A DNA stretch of 64,000 bases, from assembly GCF_900111375.1 (NCBI RefSeq), contig NZ_FOHB01000003.1:310001-374000 (forward strand). The letters run 5' to 3'. Below are positions 24,359 to 32,313 of the stretch, piece after piece (the first letter of the stretch is position 1; each line of letters opens with the position of its first letter). A program made the position numbers and the translations under genes. A model generated the notes under the pieces. It worked only from the letters and a program-made list of their open reading frames with translations, ran no database searches and was not told the DNA's origin. The DNA is from Pedococcus cremeus. Its GTDB lineage: Bacteria > Actinomycetota > Actinomycetes > Actinomycetales > Dermatophilaceae.

Positions 24359-24955
24359 ATGACCGTGCGCCCCATCGTGATCACCGGAGAGCCAGTCCTG
24401 CACCAGCGCGCCCAGCCGGTGGGGTCCTTCGACGACGACCTCCGGGCCCTGGTGGAGGACATGTTCGAGACGATGGATGCCGCCCACGGCGTGGGCCTGG
24501 CCGCCCCGCAGATCGGGGTGGGCCTGCGCATCTTCACCTGGCAGATGGAGAACTCCGACGGCGCACCCGAGCGCGGCGTCATCGTCAACCCCTACGTGAG
24601 CCCGTCGAAGCCGGCTCAGGAGGACCCCGACCCCCACGACGACGTCGAGGGCTGCCTGTCGGTGCCCGGTGAGAGCTTCCCGCTCAAGCGGGGCGAGAAG
24701 GCCAGCATCACGGGCTTCGACGTCGACGGCAACGAGATCTCCTTCGAGGCGACCGGCTGGTTCGCCCGGTGCATGCAGCACGAGTACGACCACCTCAACG
24801 GGTTCCTCTACGTCGACCGGCTCAACGACAAGTGGGGCAGGAAGGCGAAGAAGGCGGTCAGGCGCAACGGCTGGGGAAAGCCCGGCCACACCTGGATGCC
24901 CGGCGTCGACCCCGACCCGTTCGGGCACGACGCCCCCGACGAGCACGACCTGTAG
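24359..24955 (+). CDS. def: Peptide deformylase
   Basis: This metalloenzyme removes the formyl group from nascent N-terminal methionine. All three signature motifs are intact in the 198-aa protein: GVGLAAPQIGV at residues 43-53, EGCLSVPGE at about 98-106 and the metal-binding HEYDHLNG at about 141-148. A tail of about 30 residues rich in Pro, Gly and Asp follows. It begins a run def-miaA-dapF with spacings of a few bases or overlaps, so it probably heads an operon. Confidence 0.97.
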   Translation: MTVRPIVITGEPVLHQRAQPVGSFDDDLRALVEDMFETMDAAHGVGLAAPQIGVGLRIFTWQMENSDGAPERGVIVNPYVSPSKPAQEDPDPHDDVEGCLSVPGESFPLKRGEKASITGFDVDGNEISFEATGWFARCMQHEYDHLNGFLYVDRLNDKWGRKAKKAVRRNGWGKPGHTWMPGVDPDPFGHDAPDEHDL

Positions 24956-24958
24956 GAG

Positions 24959-25903
24959 ATGGGCGGCCCGAAGGAGCAGCCGGTCGTCGTCGCCGTCGTC
25001 GGCCCCACGGCCACCGGCAAGTCCGACCTCGCCCTGCACCTCGCCGAGGAGCTCGGCGGCGAGGTGGTCAACGCCGACGCCTCGCAGCTCTACCGCGGCA
25101 TGGACATCGGCACGGCGAAGCTGCCCCCGGAGCAGCGGCGCTGCATACCCCACCACCAGCTCGACGTCCTCGAGGTGACCGAGGAAGCCAGCGTCGCGGC
25201 CTACCAGCAGGCGGCCCGCGCCGACCTGGCCGACATCCTCGCCCGCGGGCTGCACCCCGTCGTCACCGGCGGCTCGGGGCTCTACGTGAGGGCGGCCCTC
25301 GACCGGCTCGAGATCCCGCCGACCGATCCCGAGGTCCGGCGCCGGCTGGAGGCCGAGGCCGAGACGGTCGGCACCCCCGCGATGTTCGAGCGGCTCCGCG
25401 AGTCCGACCCGGTCGCCGCTGACGCCATCGAGCCGGGCAACACGCGGCGGATCGTCCGGGCGCTGGAGGTCATCGAGCTGACCGGGCGCCCCTTCTCGGC
25501 GACCATGCCGAGCCGCGAGTACCTCTCGCCCACCGTGGCCCTGGGCCTCGACGTGCCGCGCCCGGTGCTCGACGAGCGCATCGAGGAACGGGTGCGGCGG
25601 ATGTGGCGTGACGGGCTGCTCGACGAGGTGCGCGGCCTCGAGCAGGTCGGCCTGCGCGAGGGGCGCACCGCCTCCCGCGCGATCGGCTACGCCCAGGCGC
25701 TGGCCGAGCTCGACGGGGCCCTCACCGAGGAGGAGGCTCAGCGCCAGACCGCGGCCCTGACCCGGCGCCTCGCGCGGCGGCAGCAGTCGTGGTTCCGCCC
25801 CGACCCGCGGGTGACGTGGCTCGACCCGAGGGTCGACGACGTCGTCGCGCGAGCCGTCGACGTCGTCCGCGGCGCGATCAGCGAGAATGAGCGGCATGGC
25901 TGA
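24959..25903 (+). CDS. miaA: tRNA dimethylallyltransferase MiaA
   Basis: MiaA adds the dimethylallyl group to A37 of tRNA, making the substrate of MiaB. The P-loop GPTATGKS is at residues 15-22. Other landmarks are NADASQLYRGMDIGTAK, PHHQLDVLEV, VVTGGSGLYVRA and the catalytic TRRIVRALEVIELTG. The C-terminal substrate region contains RTASRAIGYAQAL and RRQQSWFRPD. The protein is 314 aa, typical for actinobacteria. It starts 3 nt after the def stop and overlaps dapF at its end. Confidence 0.97.
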   Translation: MGGPKEQPVVVAVVGPTATGKSDLALHLAEELGGEVVNADASQLYRGMDIGTAKLPPEQRRCIPHHQLDVLEVTEEASVAAYQQAARADLADILARGLHPVVTGGSGLYVRAALDRLEIPPTDPEVRRRLEAEAETVGTPAMFERLRESDPVAADAIEPGNTRRIVRALEVIELTGRPFSATMPSREYLSPTVALGLDVPRPVLDERIEERVRRMWRDGLLDEVRGLEQVGLREGRTASRAIGYAQALAELDGALTEEEAQRQTAALTRRLARRQQSWFRPDPRVTWLDPRVDDVVARAVDVVRGAISENERHG

Positions 25904-26762
25904 CCAGCTCGCCTTCACCAAGGGGCACGGCACCGAGAACGACTTCGTGCTCGTGCCCGACCTCGACGGGACCCACGACCTGATGCCGAGCCAGGCGGCG
26001 CTGCTCGCCGACCGGCGCGCAGGCATCGGCGGCGACGGCGTCATCCGCGTCGTGCCGACGGTCGCGGCGAGCGAGGAGTCCGTGCGGGCCCAGGCCAGCG
26101 AGGCCCGCTGGTTCATGGACTACCGCAACGCCGACGGCAGCGCCGCGGAGATGTGCGGCAACGGGACCCGCGTGTTCGCGGCCTACCTCCGGCGGGAGGG
26201 CCTCGAGAGCGCCTCGGCGTTCGCCATCGCGACCCGGTCCGGGGTCAAGCGGGTCCGCTTCGAGGCCGACGGCCTCATCGCCGTCAACCTCGGACCGTGG
26301 CGCTTCGCCGACCCCGAGAACGCCGGTGACGACGGCATCGACGCCCTCGTGCACGTGCCCGGACACGACCCGTTCTCGGCCGTCAGCCTCGACCTCGGGA
26401 ACCCGCACACGGTGGTGGCCCTGCCCGAGACCGTCGACCTGAACAGCCTCGACCTCACCTCGCCGCCGGTGGTCAACCCGGTGCCGCCGCAGGGCACCAA
26501 CGTCGAGTTCGTGCGCCCCCGCGGCCTGGGCCACATCAGCATGCGCGTCCACGAGCGAGGCGTCGGCGAGACCCGCTCGTGCGGCACGGGTGCCTGCGCG
26601 GCGGCCCTCGCCACCCGCTTGTGGGCCGGCGCCGGTGCCCCCGACACCTGGATCGTCGACGTGCCCGGTGGACGCCTGCGGGTCACCGCCCTGCCGGGCC
26701 AGGAGGTCGAGCTCGCCGGCCCCGCGGCCCTCGTCGCCGACGGCGTCACGAACCTGGTCTGA
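25887..26762 (+). CDS. dapF: Diaminopimelate epimerase
   Basis: DapF interconverts LL- and meso-diaminopimelate for lysine and peptidoglycan synthesis. Both catalytic cysteines are present: MCGNGTRVFA near residue 89 and SCGTGACAAA near residue 231. The N-terminus reads FTKGHGTENDFVLVPD. Two starts are possible, ATG 25887 and ATG 25896; GAGAAT with a 7-nt spacer precedes the second. The gene overlaps miaA by 17 nt and its 3' end overlaps the convergent RsmC-like gene by 17 nt, within a 15-bp repeat region. Confidence 0.96.
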   Translation: MSGMADQLAFTKGHGTENDFVLVPDLDGTHDLMPSQAALLADRRAGIGGDGVIRVVPTVAASEESVRAQASEARWFMDYRNADGSAAEMCGNGTRVFAAYLRREGLESASAFAIATRSGVKRVRFEADGLIAVNLGPWRFADPENAGDDGIDALVHVPGHDPFSAVSLDLGNPHTVVALPETVDLNSLDLTSPPVVNPVPPQGTNVEFVRPRGLGHISMRVHERGVGETRSCGTGACAAALATRLWAGAGAPDTWIVDVPGGRLRVTALPGQEVELAGPAALVADGVTNLV

Positions 26763-27408
26763 CCTCGGCTGGTGTGACCTCGTCTGGTGTGACCTCGGCT
26801 CGGGTGACCGCCAGCACCCGGAAGCCCTTGTCCGAGGCGTAGCGGGAGACGGTGAACTCGCCGGCCGGCAGCTGCTCGGCCAACCAGCGCTGCAGGGAGT
26901 CGGAGCCGAGGTTCTTCTGCACGACGAGGTATGCCGTGCCGCCGGCTTCCAGCCGCGGCAGCCAGGTCAGCAGCATCTCGTGGAGCACGGCCTTGCCGAC
27001 CCGGATCGGCGGGTTCGACCAGATCGCGGCGAAGCGCACGTCGTCCGGCACGTCCTCGGGCCTGACGGCGTGGACGCCCTCGGCGCCCAGGGACCGTGCG
27101 TTGGCCTGCGCCAGCGCGAGCGACCGCTCGTTGACGTCGACGGCCCAGACCCGGGCGCCGGGGGAGAGCAGGGCCAGGGTGAGCGCCACCGGGCCCCAGC
27201 CGCACCCGAGGTCGAGCAGGTCGCCCGTGGCCGGCGGGTCCGGCACCTCCCGCAGCAGCACGGCCGTGCCCTTGTCGAGCCCGTCGGGGCTGAAGATGCC
27301 GGGGGCCGTGCGCACGCTCAGCTGCCGGCCGGCGAGGCACACGGTCAGGGTGCGCTGCTCGCCGGCGCTGGCGGGCTGCGCCGTGAAGTAGTGGTCGCTC
27401 TGGCTCAT
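26746..27408 (-). CDS. RsmC-like class I methyltransferase (16S rRNA guanine-N2 type)
   Basis: This 220-aa protein matches the catalytic half of RsmC/RsmD-type guanine-N2 methyltransferases. It begins SQSDHYFTAQPAS and contains the SAM motif LLDLGCGWGPVALTLAL, an acidic WAVDVNERSLALA strand and the catalytic SNPPIRVGKA (NPPF/Y class). The N-terminal pseudo-domain of E. coli RsmC is missing, as is usual for short actinobacterial members. The tail, EVTPDEVTPAEVRPGS, is encoded by a 15-bp repeat shared with the dapF stop region. TAGCGT stands 8 nt before the ATG. Confidence 0.85.
   Translation of the reverse strand: MSQSDHYFTAQPASAGEQRTLTVCLAGRQLSVRTAPGIFSPDGLDKGTAVLLREVPDPPATGDLLDLGCGWGPVALTLALLSPGARVWAVDVNERSLALAQANARSLGAEGVHAVRPEDVPDDVRFAAIWSNPPIRVGKAVLHEMLLTWLPRLEAGGTAYLVVQKNLGSDSLQRWLAEQLPAGEFTVSRYASDKGFRVLAVTRAEVTPDEVTPAEVRPGS
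26760..26809. repeat. 15-bp tandem repeat at the dapF / RsmC-like convergent end
   Basis: Three copies of TGACCTCGGCTGGTG with few changes, at 26760, 26775 and 26790. On the plus strand each begins with an in-frame TGA for dapF. On the minus strand they encode EVTPD/EVTPA units of the methyltransferase tail. Confidence 0.85.
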
Positions 27409-27484
27409 CAGCGCACACGCTAGCGAGCGGCCCGACGACGCGGCACCGGGACTCCCCGGCGTGAGCACCCCCACTCCCGGCATA

Positions 27485-27504
27485 AACAGGTCGCCTGCCC
27501 TGTT
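27485..27504 (+). promoter_or_regulatory. Inverted repeat upstream of hflX
   Basis: AACAGG-N8-CCTGTT lies 25 bp before the hflX ATG, in an AT-richer patch. It could be an operator or a leader hairpin. Confidence 0.3.
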
Positions 27505-27529
27505 CCTGTGATGAGACTCTTGAGGGGAT

Positions 27530-28996
27530 ATGACTTCACGCACTGACCTTTTCCACCTGAGGGCCGAGGCCCTGGCCGACGAGGACCTGCTCCGCACGAC
27601 CGCGGACGACCTCGACACCTACGACGACACCTACGACGGCGAGCAGTTCGACCGCGAGGAGCGTGCGGCGCTGCGCCGAGTCGCCGGGCTGTCCACCGAG
27701 CTCGAGGACATCACCGAGGTCGAGTACCGGCAGCTGCGCCTCGAGCGCGTCGTGCTCGCTGCGGTCTGGACCGACGGCACGGCCGAGGACGCCGACAACT
27801 CGCTGCGCGAGCTGGCCGCCCTGGCCGAGACCGCCGGCTCGACCGTGCTCGCGGGGGTGGTCCAGCGCCGCTCCAAGCCCGACACCAGCACCTACCTCGG
27901 CTCGGGCAAGGCCGAGGAGCTGCGCGACATCGTGATCTCGGAGGGCGCTGACACGGTCATCTGTGACACCGAGCTGACCCCCAGCCAGCGGCGCGCCCTC
28001 GAGGACGTCGTCAAGGTCAAGGTCATCGACCGCACCGCGCTGATCCTCGACATCTTCGCCCAGCACGCCAAGTCCAAGGAGGGCAAGGCACAGGTCGAGC
28101 TCGCCCAGCTCCAGTACCTCCTGCCCCGCCTCCGCGGCTGGGGTGAGTCGATGTCCCGCCAGGCCGGTGGCCAGGCAGCCGGCGGCCAGGGCATGGGCTC
28201 GCGTGGCCCGGGTGAGACGAAGATCGAGCTCGACCGACGCCGCATCAACCAGCGGATGGCCAAGCTCCGCCGCGAGATCAAGGAGATGAAGACCGGCCGC
28301 GACACCAAGCGGGCCAGCCGCAAGGCCCACGCCGTGCCGAGCGTCGCCATCGCGGGCTACACCAACGCCGGCAAGTCCTCGCTCCTCAACCGGCTCACCG
28401 GTGCCGGGGTGCTCGTGGAGAACCAGCTGTTCGCCACCCTCGACCCGACGGTCCGCCGTGCAGAGACCCCCGACGGCCAGCTGTACACGCTGGCCGACAC
28501 GGTGGGCTTCGTGCGCCAGCTGCCGACGCAGCTGATCGAGGCGTTCCGCTCCACGCTCGAGGAGGTCGCCGACGCGGACCTGGTGCTGCACGTCGTCGAC
28601 GGGTCGCACCCCGACCCCGAGGGCCAGATCAGCGCGGTCCGCGCGGTGCTGGCCGATGTCGACGCCGCCGACGTCAAGGAGGTCATCGTCGTCAACAAGG
28701 CCGACGCGGCCGACCGCGAGGTGCTCGACCGGCTGCTGCGGCACGAGAAGCACTGCATCGTGGTCTCGGCCCGCACCGGCCGGGGCATCGCCGAGCTGCG
28801 TGACCTGATCGCCGACGAGCTGCCGCGTCCCACCATCGACGTGGACGTCCTGCTCCCGTACGAGCGCGGCGACCTCGTCAGCCGGCTGCACGACGAGGGC
28901 GAGGTGCTCGGCTCGGAGCACACCAGCGACGGGACCCGGGTGCAGGCCCGGGTGCACCCGGACCTCGCCGCCGAGCTCACGGCATACCCGGCCTGA
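27530..28996 (+). CDS. hflX: Ribosome-splitting GTPase HflX
   Basis: HflX dissociates stalled 70S ribosomes under stress. The 488-aa protein has the N-terminal HflX domain (STYLGSGKAEELRD, CDTELTPSQRRALED, DRTALILDIFAQHA, GPGETKIELDRR) at about residues 120-240. The G domain follows with G1 GYTNAGKS near 278, G3 DTVGFVRQLP and G4 NKAD. GAGGGG just before the ATG acts as ribosome-binding site. In this window it is followed by a convergent DUF3618 operon and a shared strong terminator. Confidence 0.96.
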   Translation: MTSRTDLFHLRAEALADEDLLRTTADDLDTYDDTYDGEQFDREERAALRRVAGLSTELEDITEVEYRQLRLERVVLAAVWTDGTAEDADNSLRELAALAETAGSTVLAGVVQRRSKPDTSTYLGSGKAEELRDIVISEGADTVICDTELTPSQRRALEDVVKVKVIDRTALILDIFAQHAKSKEGKAQVELAQLQYLLPRLRGWGESMSRQAGGQAAGGQGMGSRGPGETKIELDRRRINQRMAKLRREIKEMKTGRDTKRASRKAHAVPSVAIAGYTNAGKSSLLNRLTGAGVLVENQLFATLDPTVRRAETPDGQLYTLADTVGFVRQLPTQLIEAFRSTLEEVADADLVLHVVDGSHPDPEGQISAVRAVLADVDAADVKEVIVVNKADAADREVLDRLLRHEKHCIVVSARTGRGIAELRDLIADELPRPTIDVDVLLPYERGDLVSRLHDEGEVLGSEHTSDGTRVQARVHPDLAAELTAYPA

Positions 28997-29023
28997 CGCC
29001 GGCCCGGCACAGCACACGAACGA

Positions 29024-29059
29024 CGGAGCCCGCCGCCCCCTGAGGGGCGGCGGGCTCCG
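29024..29059. terminator. Strong bidirectional terminator after hflX
   Basis: A perfect 16-bp stem, CGGAGCCCGCCGCCCC with its complement, and a CTGA loop. It lies between hflX and the convergent DUF3618 operon. Confidence 0.88.
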
Positions 29060-29079
29060 CTGTCAGCGGCTGCGGCGGC

Positions 29080-29721
29080 TCAGCTGCCGGACTGCTGCTG
29101 CACGGTGTCCTTGGCGTCCTGGGCGCTGCCCTTGACGTCGTGGGCCGCGGACTGACCCTCGGACCTCACGGTCTCGACGGCATCCTGCGCCGTGTCCTTG
29201 ACGGACTCCATCGAGTCCTTCGCGGGCTCCTTGAGGTGCTCGGCCGCCTCCTTCGCCACGGACTGGGCCTCCTGCACCACCGGCTGGGCCTTCTCCTTGA
29301 CGGTCGAGGCCGCGGCGCGCTCCTTCTCGCTCGCAGGCAGCAGCGAACCGAGGAGCCACCCGGCACCGAGGGCGATGACGCCCGCGGCGAGCGGGTTGCC
29401 CTGGGTCTTCCGCTTGGCGGTGTAGGTGGCGTCCGACGCACGGTCACTGACGCCGGAGGCCATGCCGGAGGCGCGGTCGGTCAGGCCCGAGGCCGCCCCG
29501 CCGGCTGAGCTGGTCATGTCGTCTGCCGTTCCCATCACACGCTCCTTCACGCTCGTCGCGGCCCCGGTGACCTTCTCGCCGACCTTGCCTGCCTGGCGCT
29601 TGGCGACGTTGCCGGGCGATGCAGCCTCGCCGAGCGCGTTCACGTCACGGCTCAGCTCGCTGCGGGTCCGCTCGATGTCGGCGCGGATCATGTCGGGGTC
29701 GTTGCTCATCTGCTCGGTCAT
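29080..29721 (-). CDS. DUF3618 domain protein
   Basis: This 213-aa protein starts MTEQMSNDPDMIRADIERTR, with the DUF3618 core IRADIERTRSELSRDVNALG at residues 12-31. One hydrophobic segment, AAGVIALGAGWLLGSLLP, lies near residue 125. The rest is charged and Ala/Lys/Glu-rich with coiled-coil character (KDTAQDAVETVRSEGQSAAH). It is probably a membrane-anchored envelope stress protein. Its start overlaps the stop of the holin-like gene by 4 bp, and it is the last gene of a three-gene operon. Confidence 0.82.
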   Translation of the reverse strand: MTEQMSNDPDMIRADIERTRSELSRDVNALGEAASPGNVAKRQAGKVGEKVTGAATSVKERVMGTADDMTSSAGGAASGLTDRASGMASGVSDRASDATYTAKRKTQGNPLAAGVIALGAGWLLGSLLPASEKERAAASTVKEKAQPVVQEAQSVAKEAAEHLKEPAKDSMESVKDTAQDAVETVRSEGQSAAHDVKGSAQDAKDTVQQQSGS

Positions 29722-30188
29722 ACCCGGTCCTCGTTTCCCTTGAGCGCGGGCGGAACCTGCTTGGCGGTCTCCACCGTGCGCTTCATGCCCTGCACTTCCT
29801 TGAGCTTCTTCCGGCCGATGCTGGCCAGGGCGGCCGCCACGATCGCCCAGAGGACGCCGACGATGACCGCGGACCAGCCCAGGCTGCCGATGAGGTCTCC
29901 GATGGCCCACCACAGGGCGATGGAGAGGAACAGCACGGCGTAGGACGCGGCCGCTCCGGCACCGCCCAGCATCCCGGCGCCCTTGCCGGCACGCTGTGCG
30001 GAGTCGCGAGCCTCGGCCTTGGCCAGCTCGACCTCCTGTCGCATCAGCGTCGAGAGGTCGCCCGCGATGTCGCTGATGAGGGCGCCGATCGAGGAGACCT
30101 CGCCCTTCACGTACGTGTCGTGCGAGCCCTGGATCTGGTCGTCACCGAAGCCGCCGGTGCCAGGGCCGCTGGTTGCGGCAGTGCTCAT
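29718..30188 (-). CDS. Phage holin family / actinobacterial holin-X membrane protein
   Basis: This is a 156-aa protein of the putative actinobacterial holin-X family. It has an N-terminal soluble part (SSIGALISDIAGDLSTLMRQ, then EVELAKAEARDSAQRAGKGA) followed by two adjacent membrane helices (ASYAVLFLSIALWWAIG and WSAVIVGVLWAIVAAALAS). These proteins occur in chromosomal operons without phage genes, so a lytic role is unlikely. It overlaps both neighbours by 4 bp. It may organise the membrane together with the DUF3618 protein. Confidence 0.82.
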   Translation of the reverse strand: MSTAATSGPGTGGFGDDQIQGSHDTYVKGEVSSIGALISDIAGDLSTLMRQEVELAKAEARDSAQRAGKGAGMLGGAGAAASYAVLFLSIALWWAIGDLIGSLGWSAVIVGVLWAIVAAALASIGRKKLKEVQGMKRTVETAKQVPPALKGNEDRV

Positions 30189-30973
30189 ATGCGCTCCTCA
30201 CCCGTTCCCGGGGCCAGCCCGGTGGAGGCGCCCGGACCCGTCGGGGGGACGGCGCCCGGCTCCGGCCAGCCGGTCTCGTCGGGCAGCGGCGTGGGCTGCG
30301 TGGTGGACTGCGGGGCCGCCGTGGCGGGGCCCGGGTTGTAGCCGTTGCTGCCAGTGCTGAAGTCGGTGCCGGGTGCCCGCGGCACGGAGGTGCCGTTGAA
30401 CTGGCCCGCCGTCGTCTGCACGCCGGCCATGCCGTTGCTGGAGCTGTCGTCGGAGGCCTCGGCCGCGAGGCCCCGGGTGAGACGGCCCCCGAGGAAGCCG
30501 ACGGCGGCGGCAGCGGCGAGGAAGGTCCCGGGCTTGCGGCGGGCAAAGCCGGTCACCTCGTGGAGGACGTCTCCCGGCTCGCGTGTCTCCAGCCAGCCGG
30601 CCAGGGCGCTGACCCGGTCGGACGCCTGCTGGGCGAGGTCGCTCGCGAGGCCCTGCTGTGTGGACTGCCCACGGGCCATCGCCCCGAGCTCGTCGCCGAG
30701 GCTGCGCAGGCCGCTGGCGGCCCGCTGGTGCTGGGTCGCTGCCTGGTCGCCGAGCTCGCCGCGGACCTGCTGGTAGAGCTGCTGGGCCTGGTGCTTGGCC
30801 TCGGAGGCGACCTCCTGGGTCTGCTCCTTGGCGGTCTGCGCGACCTGCTGGCCGCCCTGCTTGGCGTCGCTGGCCACGCTCTTGGCCTGGTCCTTGGCGA
30901 CGTCGCTGGTCGAGCCCTCGGGCTGGGTGGTGGTCGGGATCGCGGTACTGGTGCCAAACGGTCGGTCGGTCAT
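30185..30973 (-). CDS. Coiled-coil membrane protein of the DUF3618/holin operon
   Basis: I do not recognise a named family. The 262-aa protein has a Gln/Ala/Lys-rich N-terminal half that should form long amphipathic helices (KDQAKSVASDAKQGGQQVAQ, TAKEQTQEVASEAKHQAQQL, LYQQVRGELGDQAATQHQR). A short hydrophobic segment FLAAAAAVGFLGGRLTRG lies at about residue 160, and a Pro/Gly/Thr-rich tail is probably disordered. It is the first gene of the operon; AGAGGAAC precedes the ATG at 30973. The context suggests an envelope or stress role like that of its two partners. Confidence 0.7.
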   Translation of the reverse strand: MTDRPFGTSTAIPTTTQPEGSTSDVAKDQAKSVASDAKQGGQQVAQTAKEQTQEVASEAKHQAQQLYQQVRGELGDQAATQHQRAASGLRSLGDELGAMARGQSTQQGLASDLAQQASDRVSALAGWLETREPGDVLHEVTGFARRKPGTFLAAAAAVGFLGGRLTRGLAAEASDDSSSNGMAGVQTTAGQFNGTSVPRAPGTDFSTGSNGYNPGPATAAPQSTTQPTPLPDETGWPEPGAVPPTGPGASTGLAPGTGEERI

Positions 30974-31133
30974 GCCGTTGTTCCTCTCGTGTGGTCTGAA
31001 ACGCGCTACGTGCCAGGCGATGAAACGCCCGACTGCTTGAGCGCGGGTACTGGCACGAGAGGCGCCGTTCCCTTGTGCCACCACCGTGACACGGGCCCGG
31101 GGAAAGGGCGACTCGAGGGACTCCGGGACCGCG

Positions 31134-31152
31134 CCGGACCTGCCCGGTCCGG
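31134..31152 (+). promoter_or_regulatory. Perfect inverted repeat upstream of tandem GNAT gene
   Basis: CCGGACC-TGCCC-GGTCCGG lies about 30 bp before the -10 element of the 31193 gene, in the 219-bp divergent gap. It is an operator candidate. Confidence 0.35.
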
Positions 31153-31180
31153 TCGTGCGTGACCTGTGGGTGGCCGCCAG

Positions 31181-31186
31181 TAGCGT
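31181..31186 (+). promoter_or_regulatory. -10 element of leaderless tandem GNAT gene
   Basis: TAGCGT, 6-nt spacer TGCCCC, GTG at 31193. Confidence 0.58.
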
Positions 31187-31192
31187 TGCCCC

Positions 31193-32257
31193 GTGCCCGC
31201 CGAGATGCCGTTCGAGACCACCACCGCCCGTCTCCGCCTGCGCCGCCCGGTCGACGGCGACCTGCCGTTCCACGTCGCCCTCCACACCGACCCGCGGCTG
31301 TACACCCACGCTCCTCAGGCGATGCGCACTGAGGACGAGAACCGTTGTGTCTTCGACGGATTCGTCCGGCACTGGGACGAGCACGGCTTCGGGTACTGGG
31401 TGGTCGAGGACCTGGCCACCGGGGCACCGGTGGGCATGGCCGGGGTGCGTCACGCGGGCGACCACCTCAACCTCTACTACCGCTTCGACCACGACGCCCA
31501 CGGCCGCGGCTACGCGCGCGAGGTGGCGCGCGAGGCGGTGGTCCTGGCCACCGAGTGGCTGCCCGGTATGCCGGTCCGGGCCGTCGTGCGGCCGGCTCAC
31601 CACGCGTCGCTGCGCACCGCCGAACGGGCGGGGCTGTTCCGTGCGGGCACCGTGCGCCACGCCGACGACCGGCCCGACGAGGAGCCCTCGGTGGTGCTCG
31701 AGGCGCCCCGGGTGGTCGGGGTCGCGGACGTGGAGCGGGTGCCGAGTCGTGAGCAGGTGCTCGACCTCTGGTGCCGGGTCAACGACGCCGGCGGGGCCGT
31801 CGGCTTCGCGCCCGGCGCGGGCCGCGACGAGGTGGAGGCGACCCTTGCCCGGCACGAGGCGACCATGGCCGCCGGGCGGGCGGTCCTCGGCCAGCTGCTC
31901 GACCCCGCAGGGCGGCTGCTCGGCCTCGCCTGGTGGGACGAGTCCCCGACACCACTGCTCGCGCACGCCCGCTGGCTCTACCGGGTGATGGTCGACCCCG
32001 ACCTGCAGGGCCGCAACCTCGGCCGGCTGCTCATGGCCGGCATGCACCGGCTGGCCCGGGAGATGGACGGCGTCGAGCTGGTCACCCTCGACTACCGCAG
32101 CGGCACGGGCGTGGGCGGCTTCTACGCCCGGTGCGGCTACACCGAGGTCGGTCGCGTGCCGGGCGCCATCCGGGTCGCACCGGGCGACGACCGCGACGAC
32201 GTCATCATGGCGCGCCGGCTCGACGGCGCGGCGCTCCAGCCGCACGGCGGCAGCTGA
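31193..32257 (+). CDS. Two-domain GNAT acetyltransferase
   Basis: This 354-aa protein has two GNAT domains in tandem. The first (about residues 5-165) is RimJ/RimL-like with TTARLRLRRPVDGD, FGYWVVED and the pyrophosphate loop HDAHGRGYAREVAREAV. The second (about 180-345) contains WLYRVMVDPDLQGRNLGRLL and FYARCGYTEVGRVPG. Tandem GNATs often have one catalytic and one structural half; the second has the better acetyl-CoA loop here. The leaderless start at the GTG at 31193 is supported by the -10 position. The substrate is unknown. Confidence 0.85.
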   Translation: MPAEMPFETTTARLRLRRPVDGDLPFHVALHTDPRLYTHAPQAMRTEDENRCVFDGFVRHWDEHGFGYWVVEDLATGAPVGMAGVRHAGDHLNLYYRFDHDAHGRGYAREVAREAVVLATEWLPGMPVRAVVRPAHHASLRTAERAGLFRAGTVRHADDRPDEEPSVVLEAPRVVGVADVERVPSREQVLDLWCRVNDAGGAVGFAPGAGRDEVEATLARHEATMAAGRAVLGQLLDPAGRLLGLAWWDESPTPLLAHARWLYRVMVDPDLQGRNLGRLLMAGMHRLAREMDGVELVTLDYRSGTGVGGFYARCGYTEVGRVPGAIRVAPGDDRDDVIMARRLDGAALQPHGGS

Positions 32258-32301
32258 CCCCCCACATGACCGCACCCGACCGTCCACCGGTCGCCACGGC
32301 A

Positions 32302-32307
32302 TACCCT
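32302..32307 (+). promoter_or_regulatory. -10 element of leaderless DinG-like helicase gene
   Basis: TACCCT, 6-nt spacer TGGCCC, ATG at 32314. It is the same arrangement as at 37985 and 46548. The element overlaps a GGCATAC motif copy. Confidence 0.6.
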
Positions 32308-32313
32308 TGGCCC

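Noticed and set aside
29718-30188. Prophage remnant suggested by a holin-family gene
   Set aside because: No other phage gene, integrase or attachment repeat is nearby. The family is a chromosomal actinobacterial membrane protein group paired with DUF3618.
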